Shown: positions 18,095-28,935, counted from the first letter of the stretch. The stretch is DNA of 36,668 nucleotides from Bacillus sp. 7884-1 (GCF_002272245.1 NZ_NPDD01000067.1:1-36668); one strand, 5' to 3'. Notes: generated from the sequence alone by a model not told the origin. Numbers and translations are program-made.

Positions 18095-18319
18095 GTTTTG
18101 TAGCCTCCTAGTATTCTCGTTTGTTTCTCTACTAATAAGGCTATCAGTTGTAACATACTATATCATTACCCAAAAAAATCCAATGAAAGAATAGTATCAA
18201 AGGCTCCTGCTATGAAAGCATTTATCTACTATATGGAATAATAAACCAATTCGAAGTAACCTCCTCATTAATTCCATTAGTGGATAATTCCGGTAAAATT
18301 ATTACATTCTATTTCAGGC

Positions 18320-18335
18320 TTATTTCATGAAATAA
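18320..18335. promoter_or_regulatory. 16-bp perfect palindrome upstream of dps
   Basis: TTATTTCATGAAATAA is a perfect 16-bp palindrome about 120 bp before the dps start and 225 bp before the hydrolase start. It could be an operator for either divergent gene. It does not match a PerR or Fur box that I recognise. The rest of 18095-18319 is AT-rich with nothing else I can name. Confidence 0.35.
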
Positions 18336-18392
18336 CCTTGTAACACAGATAATCTTCACTAAATTGACAAAATACCCCTCAATTTGGTACAG

Positions 18393-18416
18393 GTTTCTAT
18401 CTGTATCTTAGGTAAT
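18393..18416 (+). promoter_or_regulatory. candidate promoter of dps (sigma-B-like)
   Basis: GTTTCT (18393-18398) and GGTAAT (18411-18416), 12 bases apart, resemble the sigma-B pattern GTTTAA/GGGTAT. B. subtilis dps is a general-stress gene, which fits. A TATAAT at 18419-18424 could instead be a sigma-A -10, but lacks a good -35. Confidence 0.35.
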
Positions 18417-18453
18417 AATATAATAGAAGACAAAAATGATGGAGGGTTTACAC

Positions 18454-18900
18454 GTGGAAAATCAGTTAGTCAGCGTACTTAACAAACAAATAGCAAATTG
18501 GTCTGTATTGTATATCAAGTTACATAATTATCACTGGTATGTGAAGGGCGGTCAATTTTTCACCTTACATGCAAAATTCGAGGAATTCTATAACGAGGCT
18601 GGACTGCATGTCGATGAGTTAGCAGAACGTTTACTAGCCATTGGCGGCAGACCTGTAGCAACTATGAAAGAGTGCCTTGAACTATCTTCTGTAAAAGAAG
18701 CAGATGGTAATGAAAGTGCCGAGGAAATGGTTCAAGCTATTATCAATGACTTCTCTATTATCATTGGTGAATTAAAAGAAGGAATGAGCTTTGCTGGAGA
18801 TAAGGGTGATGAAACTACAGGCGACATGCTTCTTGCTATTCATTCTGGTTTAGAAAAACACGTTTGGATGTTAACCGCATTTCTCGGTAAATCAATCTAA
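18454..18900 (+). CDS. dps: Dps/ferritin-like DNA-protection protein
   Basis: A Dps-family mini-ferritin of 148 residues from the chosen start. The ferroxidase residues lie in [27 protein letters not shown] and [16 protein letters not shown], the typical Dps block with histidines plus D and E from the neighbouring subunit. It stores iron, consumes peroxide and may bind DNA. I chose the GTG at 18454 because GGAGGG lies 8 bases before it; an ATG further upstream at 18436 would place that site inside the gene. It is monocistronic, with a palindrome downstream as terminator. It is near B. subtilis Dps/MrgA, and which of the two it matches best is not resolved. Confidence 0.9.
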   Translation: MENQLVSVLNKQIANWSVLYIKLHNYHWYVKGGQFFTLHAKFEEFYNEAGLHVDELAERLLAIGGRPVATMKECLELSSVKEADGNESAEEMVQAIINDFSIIIGELKEGMSFAGDKGDETTGDMLLAIHSGLEKHVWMLTAFLGKSI

Positions 18901-18931
18901 ATCTTTAACTAAAAATAAGCCCAACAGCTAA

Positions 18932-18967
18932 AGAAATAAGACTCAGCAGCTGCTGAGTCTTATTTCT
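18932..18967. terminator. 36-bp perfect palindrome between dps and bdbC
   Basis: An uninterrupted 36-bp palindrome with arms of 18 bases and centre CAGCAGCTGCTG sits between two convergent genes and overlaps the bdbC stop codon. The plus side continues CTTATTTCTATTT, so it is probably a shared terminator, though neither side has a clean long T run. Confidence 0.6.
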
Positions 18968-19367
18968 ATTTCCTGCGTGCAAGAACTACTAAACAAATGG
19001 TAATAATCGTGAATGCCGTAAACGCCAAGATTGGAATGGTAATAAATCCAAGCCAATTAATATAATCCTTCGAGCAAGGCACACCACTTTTACACATTTC
19101 AAATTGCTGCAGGTATGGTATCTTTTGCAGTGCGGTGTGGTAGCCGGAAATAATCATCCCAATTATGGATAATGGTAAAGCGTACTTCACAATTCCTCTA
19201 TCATTCTGATAAAAGGCAATCCCCAGCATGATGGCTAGTGGATACATAAATATCCTTTGATACCAGCAAAGAGTACATGGAATGTACTGTAGAACCTCAC
19301 TAAAGTACAAGCTTCCAATGGTTGCAATAAGCGCCGCAACCCATCCAAGTAATAAGGATTTACTCAT
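18966..19367 (-). CDS. bdbC: DsbB-family thiol-disulfide oxidoreductase
   Basis: A 133-residue membrane protein with four hydrophobic segments. The redox pairs are C31/C34 (PCTLCWYQR) and C92/C98 (MCKSGVPCS), the DsbB layout. BdbC reoxidises the partner thiol oxidase BdbD and passes electrons to quinone. The ATG at 19365-19367 follows AAGGAG and overlaps the bdbD stop by 8 bases, so the two are translationally coupled. A longer in-frame start at 19394 would put that site inside the gene and is not preferred. In B. subtilis the pair is needed for competence and disulfide formation in exported proteins. Confidence 0.92.
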   Translation of the reverse strand: MSKSLLLGWVAALIATIGSLYFSEVLQYIPCTLCWYQRIFMYPLAIMLGIAFYQNDRGIVKYALPLSIIGMIISGYHTALQKIPYLQQFEMCKSGVPCSKDYINWLGFITIPILAFTAFTIITICLVVLARRK

Positions 19368-20082
19368 CCTTTTTCTCCTTTGCAGCATCTTCAACCATTT
19401 TATTTAAATCGTCCATAGTTTGACCATCAAACCGTTTTCCATTAATAAAAATGGTAGGTGTCCCATTAACTCCTAATTTTTCAGCTAGTGCATTATCCGC
19501 TTCCCAGGCATTCTCAGGTTCTTTTGTATCAAAATAGTCCGCTACCTTTTTAACTTCGTCCTCACTTGCTATTTCTTGAAGTGTTTCTTTTAAGAAATCT
19601 TCTGTAAATACATCGACCTTTTCATACCTTGTATCTTCCGGCTGCTTCTTATAGATTAGGTCATGGAACTCCCAGAACTTGTCGTTACCCAGTTTATGGT
19701 AAACGGCTTCTGCAAATTTCGCTGTCCTTTTGGAGTCAACATTTATAAATGCATAATGGAAATAATAGAATTTCGCTTTTCCCGTATCAACGAATTCCTT
19801 TACAATTAGTGGAACAGTGGTTTCTGTGAAATTTTTACAATTTGGACATTTGTAATCCCCAAATTCTACAATTGAAACAGGTGCAGATTCTTCCCCAAGA
19901 AAAGGCTGGTTTGCATAATCAATCTCTTCTTTAACAGGCTCATCGGATTTTTGGTTATTAGCTAGAAAGATAAATCCAATAATACTTATTGCAATTAATC
20001 CAATGATCCAAAACACAAATTTTGATGATGAGGAAGAAGGTTTCTTCGTTCCCTTTTTAGTACTATTTTTTCGCTTTGCCAT
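19360..20082 (-). CDS. bdbD: membrane-anchored DsbA-like thiol oxidase
   Basis: A 240-residue DsbA-like protein. It has a lysine/serine-rich cytoplasmic tail (1-21), one membrane anchor (about 22-41) and an extracellular thioredoxin fold with CPNC at 79-82 and cis-proline P209 in NGTPT. It introduces disulfides into exported proteins and is reoxidised by BdbC encoded next. The start ATG at 20080-20082 is preceded by AAGGAG at 7 bases; a TTG two codons upstream is too close. The gene leads a two-gene operon. The 130 bases upstream hold a hairpin (20158-20185) and no promoter I can name. Confidence 0.92.
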   Translation of the reverse strand: MAKRKNSTKKGTKKPSSSSSKFVFWIIGLIAISIIGFIFLANNQKSDEPVKEEIDYANQPFLGEESAPVSIVEFGDYKCPNCKNFTETTVPLIVKEFVDTGKAKFYYFHYAFINVDSKRTAKFAEAVYHKLGNDKFWEFHDLIYKKQPEDTRYEKVDVFTEDFLKETLQEIASEDEVKKVADYFDTKEPENAWEADNALAEKLGVNGTPTIFINGKRFDGQTMDDLNKMVEDAAKEKKDE

Positions 20083-20157
20083 GATCAAACTCCTTATTAT
20101 ATTTTATTAGAGTTTATCATCTTTGAAAAATAAATGCATTTAACTAATACCGCAATA

Positions 20158-20185
20158 GAGAGCATACCCAAATGGGCATGCTCTC
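20158..20185 (-). terminator. hairpin after the arabinan operon, possible terminator
   Basis: GAGAGCAT and CCC pair with GGG and ATGCTCTC around an AAAT loop with one mismatch. The T run on the minus strand is weak, while the plus side is T-rich. It is the last structure after the leftmost gene of the arabinan locus. Confidence 0.5.
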
Positions 20186-20221
20186 CCTATCATATTTATT
20201 TTATTTGTAAAACAGCAGACT

Positions 20222-22031
<1,810 letters not shown>

Positions 22032-22058
22032 CGAACCCACCGTTCTTTAACTTGATTA

Positions 22059-23033
22059 TTATCTTCTTGGTGCAAAGTCTTTTATTTCTTCTAGAATTAG
22101 TTCAATTTCCTTTAAAACTTCATGATCGAGGTTAATATCAACAGCTTTTACATTTTCCTCAACCTGCTGCGGTTTGCTTGCCCCAACAATAGCAGTACTA
22201 ATACCTGGATGGCGCAGAATCCAAGCTAGTGATAACTGGCTTAGAGTAACTCCTAATTCAGCTGCCAAGCTGTTTAGTTTTTGGACAGAGGTAAGCACAT
22301 CATCACGAAAATAGCTATTAATCACAAAGTTTACCGAATCATTTGCCGCCCGGCTATCTGCTGGTTTTTCTGTATTTGGTTTATATTTACCTGTTAAAAT
22401 GCCCTGTGCCAAAGGCGAAAAGACAATCTGGCCCATCCCGTTTTCAGTGGAAACAGGCAGAACCTCTCTTTCAATATACCTTTCAAGCATGTTATAGATT
22501 GGCTGGTTAGAAATTATCGGTCTTAACTGACAGGCTTTGCCGATTCCTGCTGCTTTCTCAATTTGAGCAGCACTCCATTCACTCACACCCGCATATAGTA
22601 TTTTCCCTTGCCTAACCAAATCATCGAGTGCATACAATGTTTCTTCCATTGGTACCTCCGGGTCAAAACGGTGGCATTGATAGAGATCAATATAATCCAA
22701 TCCTAAGCGTTTTAAGCTGGCATCACATTGCTCCATAATATGCTTTCTTGAAAGACCACGGTCATTGGGTCCTGGGCCCATCGGAAAGAATAACTTTGTT
22801 GCAACGACATAGGAACTCCTTGGATACTCTTTCAACGCCTCCCCTAGAACTTCCTCTGCTCTCCCGTTCTCATAGGCATTTGCCGTATCAAAAAAGTTAA
22901 TCCCCAGTTCATATGCCTTATGAATACAATCATATGCGGTTTGATTATTTACTGATTTTCCATAAGTAAGCCAGCTTCCCAGCCCAAGTTCACTAATTTT
23001 CAAACCACTATTTCCTAACCTGCGATATTTCAT
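22059..23033 (-). CDS. aldo/keto reductase
   Basis: An NADPH-type aldo/keto reductase of 324 residues, (beta/alpha)8 fold. The catalytic tetrad is D49 and Y54 (FFDTANAYENGRAEE), K80 (VVATKLFF) and H121 (LYQCHRFDPEVP). The closest look is to the YghZ / potassium-channel-beta branch (AKR11-14-like). It would reduce a sugar aldehyde or ketone; the arabinose setting suggests an aldose or a dehydrated sugar, but this is inferred. The ATG follows GAAGGAG. The gene is 33 bases downstream of the MATE gene. Confidence 0.82.
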   Translation of the reverse strand: MKYRRLGNSGLKISELGLGSWLTYGKSVNNQTAYDCIHKAYELGINFFDTANAYENGRAEEVLGEALKEYPRSSYVVATKLFFPMGPGPNDRGLSRKHIMEQCDASLKRLGLDYIDLYQCHRFDPEVPMEETLYALDDLVRQGKILYAGVSEWSAAQIEKAAGIGKACQLRPIISNQPIYNMLERYIEREVLPVSTENGMGQIVFSPLAQGILTGKYKPNTEKPADSRAANDSVNFVINSYFRDDVLTSVQKLNSLAAELGVTLSQLSLAWILRHPGISTAIVGASKPQQVEENVKAVDINLDHEVLKEIELILEEIKDFAPRR

Positions 23034-23066
23034 CTATTATTCTCCTTCACCAATTTAATAGTCTAT

Positions 23067-24440
23067 CTAGCTAATCGGTATTCTTTGTTTTTTCTGGACA
23101 AGTACTTTGTTCTCCCACGCCCTGCTTTTCCATCTATAGTACATAATGATTCCTCGAAGCCATTCATCCGTTATGAATGCGATCCATACCCCTGCTAAAC
23201 CTAATCCATAATGAATTCCTAGGAAATAGGATAATGGTACAGCGATTCCCCACATTGACAGCACACCCATTTTTACCGTAAAAAGGGCATCACCTGTTGC
23301 TCGCAGTGAGTTAATTACAACTAGATTAAATGTCCTGCCTGGTTCTAGAATTAAACATAGCAGTAAAAGGGTACTGCCTGTTTTAATAATTTCTTGATTA
23401 TCGGTAAATAAACTCATGATATTTACTCGGAAGATTGAAACAAAGATAGCAATAAAAATGGTGATAATAAAACTAACCTTTAGACTCTTTAATAATTGCC
23501 GATAGGCCGCTTCAAAATCACCAGCTCCAACCTTGTATCCTATTAGAATCTGTGTCCCTTGTCCAAATGCTAAACCAAACAGCATGATAAACGACATCAC
23601 ATTCCAGGTATAAACCCGTGTCGATAAAGCTGCTGCACCCAGCATCGCAATAATCGCTGTCATCGCCATTTGACTGGTATTGTAGCTTAGCTGTTCACCA
23701 GCAGATGGTACTCCAATTTTCATGATTTTTTTAATATGAGTTAGATTGAAATCAAAATAATCCTGTAATTCAATTCTTATCGGAAGTCTCTTATACATAA
23801 AAACAAAAGCAATGATCAATGCCGCTGCCCTGCTAATTGCAGTAGAAAGTGCTACGCCTTTTACACCCATTTCTGGGAATCCAAATAATCCATAAATCAC
23901 CAATGCATTTCCCGCTAAATGGATGATGTTCATCATGACCGATACAAACATTGCTTCCCTTGTAAATCCATTTGCTCTCAGAATGGCTGAAACCGTTACT
24001 AACACGGATTGCAAAAACACCGTTCCGCCAACGATGGAAAGATACTCAAATCCTATTCCAGCAATGTCATCTTCTAGATGAAAGATTTCTAAAAGCGGCC
24101 CTTTGAAAATCACCAGGAGCAGACTCACCACTAAACCAATACCCAGATTAATAGATAGTGAAATGGCAGAGACTTGTTTAGCCTCCACTCTCATACCTGC
24201 CCCTAAATATTGCGAGATTAGAACAGCCGTCCCTGATGCTGTAAAGTTAAAAAGGATAATCGCAAAAAAGACAAGTTGATTTGCTACTCCTATTGCAGCC
24301 ACTACATCATCAGAAATGTGAGAAAGCATTATAACATCGGTGCTTCCCATGATGGTTTGCAGAAACAATTCTATGAATATTGGCCACGTAATCGCACGTA
24401 AAGTTAACCGCCTATCTTCTTGCTCTTTTAAACTTCGCAT
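23067..24440 (-). CDS. MATE-family efflux transporter
   Basis: A MATE transporter of 457 residues with 12 predicted membrane segments in two similar halves. Family patterns are visible near the start (WPIFIELFLQTIMGSTDVIMLSHI) and in ASGTAVLISQYLGAG and its second-half counterpart FGQGTQILIGYKVGAG. It would export a cationic or organic compound using a sodium or proton gradient. I used the ATG at 24438-24440, 8 bases after AAGGTGG; a GTG four codons upstream would overlap that site. A terminator lies just upstream, but the gene still sits in the arabinan locus. Why a multidrug-type exporter sits here is unclear; sugar-derivative efflux is one idea. Confidence 0.85.
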   Translation of the reverse strand: MRSLKEQEDRRLTLRAITWPIFIELFLQTIMGSTDVIMLSHISDDVVAAIGVANQLVFFAIILFNFTASGTAVLISQYLGAGMRVEAKQVSAISLSINLGIGLVVSLLLVIFKGPLLEIFHLEDDIAGIGFEYLSIVGGTVFLQSVLVTVSAILRANGFTREAMFVSVMMNIIHLAGNALVIYGLFGFPEMGVKGVALSTAISRAAALIIAFVFMYKRLPIRIELQDYFDFNLTHIKKIMKIGVPSAGEQLSYNTSQMAMTAIIAMLGAAALSTRVYTWNVMSFIMLFGLAFGQGTQILIGYKVGAGDFEAAYRQLLKSLKVSFIITIFIAIFVSIFRVNIMSLFTDNQEIIKTGSTLLLLCLILEPGRTFNLVVINSLRATGDALFTVKMGVLSMWGIAVPLSYFLGIHYGLGLAGVWIAFITDEWLRGIIMYYRWKSRAWENKVLVQKKQRIPIS

Positions 24441-24474
24441 AGCTTTGCCCACCTTAAAAAATTACAGAAAAAGA

Positions 24475-24499
24475 TTCATATCAATATAGCTGATATGAA
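24475..24499. terminator. terminator after the tandem GH43 genes
   Basis: A 9-bp stem TTCATATCA/TGATATGAA with a 7-base loop is followed on the minus strand by TCTTTTTCTG. It lies between the second GH43 gene and the MATE gene, so the last four genes may be expressed at a lower level or from a separate promoter. Confidence 0.7.
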
Positions 24500-24543
24500 C
24501 CTATTTTTCTTCTAAATTATCTATTCATTTTTTCACAAAGTTA

Positions 24544-25509
24544 TTATACAGGGGTACCAAAGTTAGGCGTTCCATCTGGATTCCATGCAAACTCTTTGGC
24601 ACAGGTGTGGCGGTTTGGATCATACAACGGGTCGCCGACAATCTCTGTATAATTTCTAACATGGTAGACAAGTATATCTTTGCTGCCGTCTTCAGAAACA
24701 GTGAAGCTATTATGCCCGGGACCGTATTGACCTGTTTCATAGCACGTTTTGAAAACAGGTTCTTTCGATTTATTCCAAGAATTCGGATCCATTACGTCAC
24801 TATTTTCATCTGCAGCCAAAAGTCCCATTGCATAATTCTCATCGGTTGCACTTCCGGAGAAAGAAATGAAAATTTTTCCGTTTCTCTTCAAAACAGCCGG
24901 CCCTTCATTTACCCAGAATCCAATTGTTTCCCAGTCAAATTCTGGTTTCGCAATCATGATTTGAGGCCCTTTAATCGTCCATGGATTTTCTAATGGCGCG
25001 ATATAAAGATTGGAGTTACCTTTAATATCAGGGTCTTTTTGTGCCCAAACAAGGTATTGCTGACCTTTATGCTCAAAAGAAGTAGCATCAAGAGCAAAAG
25101 AATCCCAATCTGTATTAATTTGACCTTTTTCCTCCCAATTACCTTCTAGCGGATTAGCTGAATTATTTTCAATCACAAACATCCGGTGCTGAAAAAGACC
25201 ATCGATGATTTCCTTTGATGGTGCAGCAGCGAAATAAATGTACCAGCTTCCATTGATATAATGAATTTCTGGTGCCCATATCAGTGAGCTCATGGAACCT
25301 GTTTCATGCTTTTCCCAAACCATAACAGGCTCTGCCTCTGCGGTCCCTTTAATTGTTTTAGAGCGTCGTAATTCAATACCATTATATTCTGGTACAGAAG
25401 CTGTAAAGTAATAATAACCATCTGTATGTTTATAAACCCATGGATCCGCTCGCTGCTCAATTATCAAATTCTTTGCTGTTTTAGCTTGATCTTTCGTTAC
25501 AGAAACCAT
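24544..25509 (-). CDS. GH43 arabinosidase, copy 2 of a tandem pair
   Basis: A GH43 glycosidase of 321 residues, without signal peptide. Catalytic candidates are the D of EQRADPWVYKHTDG near 22, the D of FALDATSF near 144, and the E of VNEGPAVL near 206. It is clearly a paralogue of the next gene to the right, with long identical blocks such as HTDGYYYFTASVPEY, PWTI.GPQ and QYGPGHNSFTVSEDGS; by eye about 70% of residues are shared. It differs by a 4-residue insertion after IYFAAA and a different N-terminus. Likely an exo-alpha-1,5-L-arabinofuranosidase or related debranching enzyme. The ATG follows GGAAGGAG, 33 bases after its twin. Confidence 0.85.
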   Translation of the reverse strand: MVSVTKDQAKTAKNLIIEQRADPWVYKHTDGYYYFTASVPEYNGIELRRSKTIKGTAEAEPVMVWEKHETGSMSSLIWAPEIHYINGSWYIYFAAAPSKEIIDGLFQHRMFVIENNSANPLEGNWEEKGQINTDWDSFALDATSFEHKGQQYLVWAQKDPDIKGNSNLYIAPLENPWTIKGPQIMIAKPEFDWETIGFWVNEGPAVLKRNGKIFISFSGSATDENYAMGLLAADENSDVMDPNSWNKSKEPVFKTCYETGQYGPGHNSFTVSEDGSKDILVYHVRNYTEIVGDPLYDPNRHTCAKEFAWNPDGTPNFGTPV

Positions 25510-25542
25510 ATAAATCTCCTTCCAAATCCTGATGGCAGTCTT

Positions 25543-26493
25543 TTATTTTGCGTCTGGTACAGGTTCGCCAAAGTTTGGGGTTCCATCTTCATTCCACGTG
25601 AACACTTGTGCACGAGTATGGCGGTTTGGATCCCATAATGGATCACCTACAATTTCACGATAGTTACGTGCATGGTAAATGATAATATCTTCGCTGCCGT
25701 CTTCAGATACTGTAAAGCTGTTATGACCTGGACCATATTGGCTATTTTCTACATTTGTTTTAAATACAGGTGCCTCTGTTTTCACCCATGAAGAAGGATC
25801 TAATAAATCACTGTTTTCATCCGCTTGTAATAGCCCCATACAATAGTTGTAATCTGTTGCACTGGCTGAATAGGAAATGAAAATTTTACCATTTCTTTTC
25901 AAAACAGCTGCACCTTCATTGACTAAGAACCCAATTGTTTCCCAGTCATATTCAGGTGTAGTGATCATTACCTGAGGTCCTTCAATGGTCCATGGATTGA
26001 CCATTTTAGAGATATAAAGGTTAGAATTCCCTTCAATCTTTGGATCACTTTGAGCCCAGACATAGTACCTTTGGCCTTTATGTTCGAAAGTGGTGGCATC
26101 AAGAGAAAAAGATTCCCAATCTGTTTTTACTTGCCCCTTTTCAACCCAATTACCTTCTAATGGATTGGCAGAGTCATTCTCAATGACATACATACGATGG
26201 TCAAAAATCGCATCTTCTCTTGCTGCAGCGTAATAGATGTACCATTTACCATCGATATAATGAATTTCTGGAGCCCAAATGTTTGCGCTCATTGGACCGT
26301 TTTCATGTTTTTTCCATGCAACTACAGGTTCTGCACTGCCCAAGCCCTGGATCGTTTCGGACCGTCTAACCTCAATTCTGTCATATTCCGGAACAGACGC
26401 CGTGAAATAGTAGTAACCATCTGTATGCTTATATACCCATGGATCTGCTCGCTGCTCGACAATGGGATTATTTAAAGTTTCTACCTTTTGCAT
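25543..26493 (-). CDS. GH43 arabinosidase, copy 1 of a tandem pair
   Basis: A GH43 glycosidase of 316 residues, cytoplasmic. It has the same catalytic pattern as its twin: EQRADPWVYKHTDG near 17, SLDATTF, and VNEGAAVL where the twin has VNEGPAVL. The family cleaves alpha-L-arabinofuranosyl or beta-xylosyl links; the arabinose operon around it favours arabinose. The ATG follows AAAGGTG, 28 bases after araM. The pair probably arose by tandem duplication, and differences around the blade loops could mean different chain-length or branch preference. Confidence 0.85.
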   Translation of the reverse strand: MQKVETLNNPIVEQRADPWVYKHTDGYYYFTASVPEYDRIEVRRSETIQGLGSAEPVVAWKKHENGPMSANIWAPEIHYIDGKWYIYYAAAREDAIFDHRMYVIENDSANPLEGNWVEKGQVKTDWESFSLDATTFEHKGQRYYVWAQSDPKIEGNSNLYISKMVNPWTIEGPQVMITTPEYDWETIGFLVNEGAAVLKRNGKIFISYSASATDYNYCMGLLQADENSDLLDPSSWVKTEAPVFKTNVENSQYGPGHNSFTVSEDGSEDIIIYHARNYREIVGDPLWDPNRHTRAQVFTWNEDGTPNFGEPVPDAK

Positions 26494-26521
26494 TCTATTT
26501 CACCTTTCTTTTTAAGAGAGT

Positions 26522-27739
26522 TCACATATAAAGATAATTGACGGCCTCATTTAAAAACTTTAAAGCCGTGAATCGGTTTCTCAGATTATGCGCTTCAGAT
26601 AAGCTTCTTGTTACAAGGTCATCATCAATTCCAAGCTGCTTAGGTAACGTTGCACCACCCAATTTAGCTAAAAGTCCACCAAGCTGTGACGAACTTGGAA
26701 TCTCATTGTACAAGGCAGTAATTTCAAGTGAATTTGCAATAATATTCTTTACGAGTTGGTGATCTGCAAGAGAAGCTAACCTCTCTGAATTCGTAATATA
26801 CTCGATAAATTCTTTCTTATATATATCTGCAAGGAGTGAAGTAGAGACCCCAACCTTTGCTCCATGAAGAACAGCTGGGCGGTTTTGTTGTAGAAATTCC
26901 ATTTCCCAATAGTGTGAAAGATGGTGTTCCCCGCCTGAAGCTGGGTGAGATTGTCCATATAGTAGCATTGCTAGTCCGGACTTAATGAGGGCTTCAATTA
27001 GAATTCGAATTCCTGCCTCATCACCTATTGATATTTTCTCGACTCTTTCAACACAAGACTCCAACGCCTCACGAGTAATTTTTGCAGCCAGAGGACAATA
27101 TGATTCTCCATTTACAAGATGACCAAATTTCCAATCTGCAAGTGATGTATATTTTGCCAGCATATCACCAAATCCTGCAGCAATCATTTTTTGTGGCGAA
27201 TTCTTCAATACAGCTAAATCAGCAAATAGGGCCATTGGCGCTGTCATTTGAAACGTTGTTTTTACTCCTCTAATAATCAGTGGAGCACCCAGGCTTGTAA
27301 ATCCATCTACAGAAGGTGCTGTTGGAACAGATATGAATGGAACTCCTGTTTTTGCACTGGTAAATCGAGCGATATCATGCAAGGTGCCTGCCCCTACAGC
27401 TAAAATTGCATCCGCTTCTTGTGGTAATTCCAATAAAGCTTGGACTAATGATTTCTCATCAGCGACTACATCATTATTTGCGTCAGGCTGAATCAGACAT
27501 ACAGAAAAACCAATATTTTCTTCGGTAAGATGGTGTGATAACTGTTTCCCAGCAGCGTGGAAGGTGTTCTCATCAGCAATTAAGTGAGCATGTTTGAAGG
27601 CCTTGTTTTTCACAAAAACCGCAGCATCTGCAAATGCACCATTAGCTACAACAATTTTTTCAATTGGTATGGAATTGTGATCGTTTCCACAATCACATTT
27701 ATGGGCTAGAGTCATAAGTTCACGAATATATTCTTCCAC
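26522..27739 (-). CDS. araM: glycerol-1-phosphate dehydrogenase AraM
   Basis: An iron-alcohol-dehydrogenase-fold enzyme of 405 residues matching the AraM/EgsA family. It has VGAGTLHDIARF for nucleotide binding, SVPTAPSVDGFTS, and metal ligands in GFGDMLAKYTS, SHPASGGEHHLSHYWE and HGAKVGVST. In B. subtilis AraM makes sn-glycerol-1-phosphate from dihydroxyacetone phosphate with NADH and nickel, for heptaprenylglyceryl phosphate, and is also encoded in the arabinose operon. CDCGNDH near the N-terminus is a family signature. The start is GTG, 8 bases after AGGAGG. It follows galM by 38 bases. Confidence 0.92.
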   Translation of the reverse strand: MEEYIRELMTLAHKCDCGNDHNSIPIEKIVVANGAFADAAVFVKNKAFKHAHLIADENTFHAAGKQLSHHLTEENIGFSVCLIQPDANNDVVADEKSLVQALLELPQEADAILAVGAGTLHDIARFTSAKTGVPFISVPTAPSVDGFTSLGAPLIIRGVKTTFQMTAPMALFADLAVLKNSPQKMIAAGFGDMLAKYTSLADWKFGHLVNGESYCPLAAKITREALESCVERVEKISIGDEAGIRILIEALIKSGLAMLLYGQSHPASGGEHHLSHYWEMEFLQQNRPAVLHGAKVGVSTSLLADIYKKEFIEYITNSERLASLADHQLVKNIIANSLEITALYNEIPSSSQLGGLLAKLGGATLPKQLGIDDDLVTRSLSEAHNLRNRFTALKFLNEAVNYLYM

Positions 27740-27777
27740 CTATTGTTCCTCCTGCTCCTACTTAAACTTATCCTAGA

Positions 27778-28830
27778 TTAGTTATTTTCAATTCCAAACC
27801 TATAAATGGTTTTAGATGAATACTCTTCATCCTTTTCTAAAATCCAAGAAGGAAACTGTTGATGGTGGATTGCATCCGGAAGTCCCTGTGTCTCCAGACA
27901 TATCCCCAAATATTTCCTGGAAGGTACTCCGGAAATTAAGCCTTCTGATTTCATCTGATTACCTGAATAAACGACAACACCAACCTCATCTGTTTCAATT
28001 GTCAATGTACGTCCGCTCTCTGAATCCTTCAGAACGATTTCATTATTATGCTGTTTATTTAAAAGAAATGGGTGATCGTACCCTTCACCTGCAAGCTTGT
28101 TTTGCGGATGCTCTGAGATTACACCTGTCTGGATTAGTCTTTCAGATGTAAAATCAAAAGCTGTACCTTTCACATCTAGCATTTCTCCGGTTGGAAGGAG
28201 TTCGTCATTTAGTTCAAGAAACTTATCGCTTTTTATCATTAAAGAATGGTTTAGGATATCCCTTTTTAAATCCCCGCTTAAATTGAAATAAGAATGATTG
28301 GTCATGTTTAACAAAGTTTTCTCGTCTGAAATGCCGGAATAATGAATAGAAAACTCATTTTTATTATTTAACGTATATGTAACAGAAACCTTTAGGGTAC
28401 CAGGATAGCCTTCTTCACCATTTGGGCTCAAATAGGTGAAACGAACAGCAGCTTCTTGTTCACTTTCAATAATTTCAGCATCCCAAATTACTTGGTTAAA
28501 GCCTTTAATTCCACCATGAAGATGGTTATTGTTTTCATTTTGAGCGAGGTAAAAGGTATGACCATCAAGTTCAAACGATCCTGCCTTTATTCTTCCTGCA
28601 ACACGCCCAATCGCAGCACCTAAGAAATATGAATCCTTTTCATATTCAATTAGTGTGTCATAACCAACAACGATGTTTTCAAAGTTACCGTCTTTATCAG
28701 GTGTTATTATTTTAGTGATGATACAGCCGTAGTTAATGCAGCCAATTTCAACTCCATGATTATTTATCAAATTAAATAAAAAAACGGTTTGGTTGTCTTT
28801 ACTTCCAAACTCTTCTTTTACTACCTTCAT
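27778..28830 (-). CDS. galM: aldose 1-epimerase
   Basis: A mutarotase of 350 residues. Family residues are H105 (NNHLHGG), catalytic H179 (TNHSYFNLSG) and catalytic base E313 (CLETQGLPDAIH). It interconverts the anomers of free aldoses and here would supply the anomer of L-arabinose used by the isomerase after glycosidase release. The ATG has only a modest AGGCAGGA site 6 bases upstream. An imperfect hairpin lies between it and abfA. Confidence 0.9.
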   Translation of the reverse strand: MKVVKEEFGSKDNQTVFLFNLINNHGVEIGCINYGCIITKIITPDKDGNFENIVVGYDTLIEYEKDSYFLGAAIGRVAGRIKAGSFELDGHTFYLAQNENNNHLHGGIKGFNQVIWDAEIIESEQEAAVRFTYLSPNGEEGYPGTLKVSVTYTLNNKNEFSIHYSGISDEKTLLNMTNHSYFNLSGDLKRDILNHSLMIKSDKFLELNDELLPTGEMLDVKGTAFDFTSERLIQTGVISEHPQNKLAGEGYDHPFLLNKQHNNEIVLKDSESGRTLTIETDEVGVVVYSGNQMKSEGLISGVPSRKYLGICLETQGLPDAIHHQQFPSWILEKDEEYSSKTIYRFGIENN

Positions 28831-28877
28831 ATTCGTCCTGCCTTTCCATCCCGTTAGGAAATGATTAAGTAAAATGC

Positions 28878-28924
28878 TTCCATACCTTTTCCATCACGAA
28901 ACTGTTGACGAAGAAGGTATGGAA
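28878..28924 (-). terminator. hairpin between abfA and galM, possible partial terminator
   Basis: TTCCATACCTT pairs perfectly with AAGGTATGGAA (11 bp) around a 25-base loop. On the minus strand it is followed by GCATTTTACTT, a weak T run. It may trim or stabilise the mRNA rather than stop it, since the downstream genes appear to belong to the same operon. Confidence 0.45.
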
Positions 28925-28935
28925 ATCATTCAATA

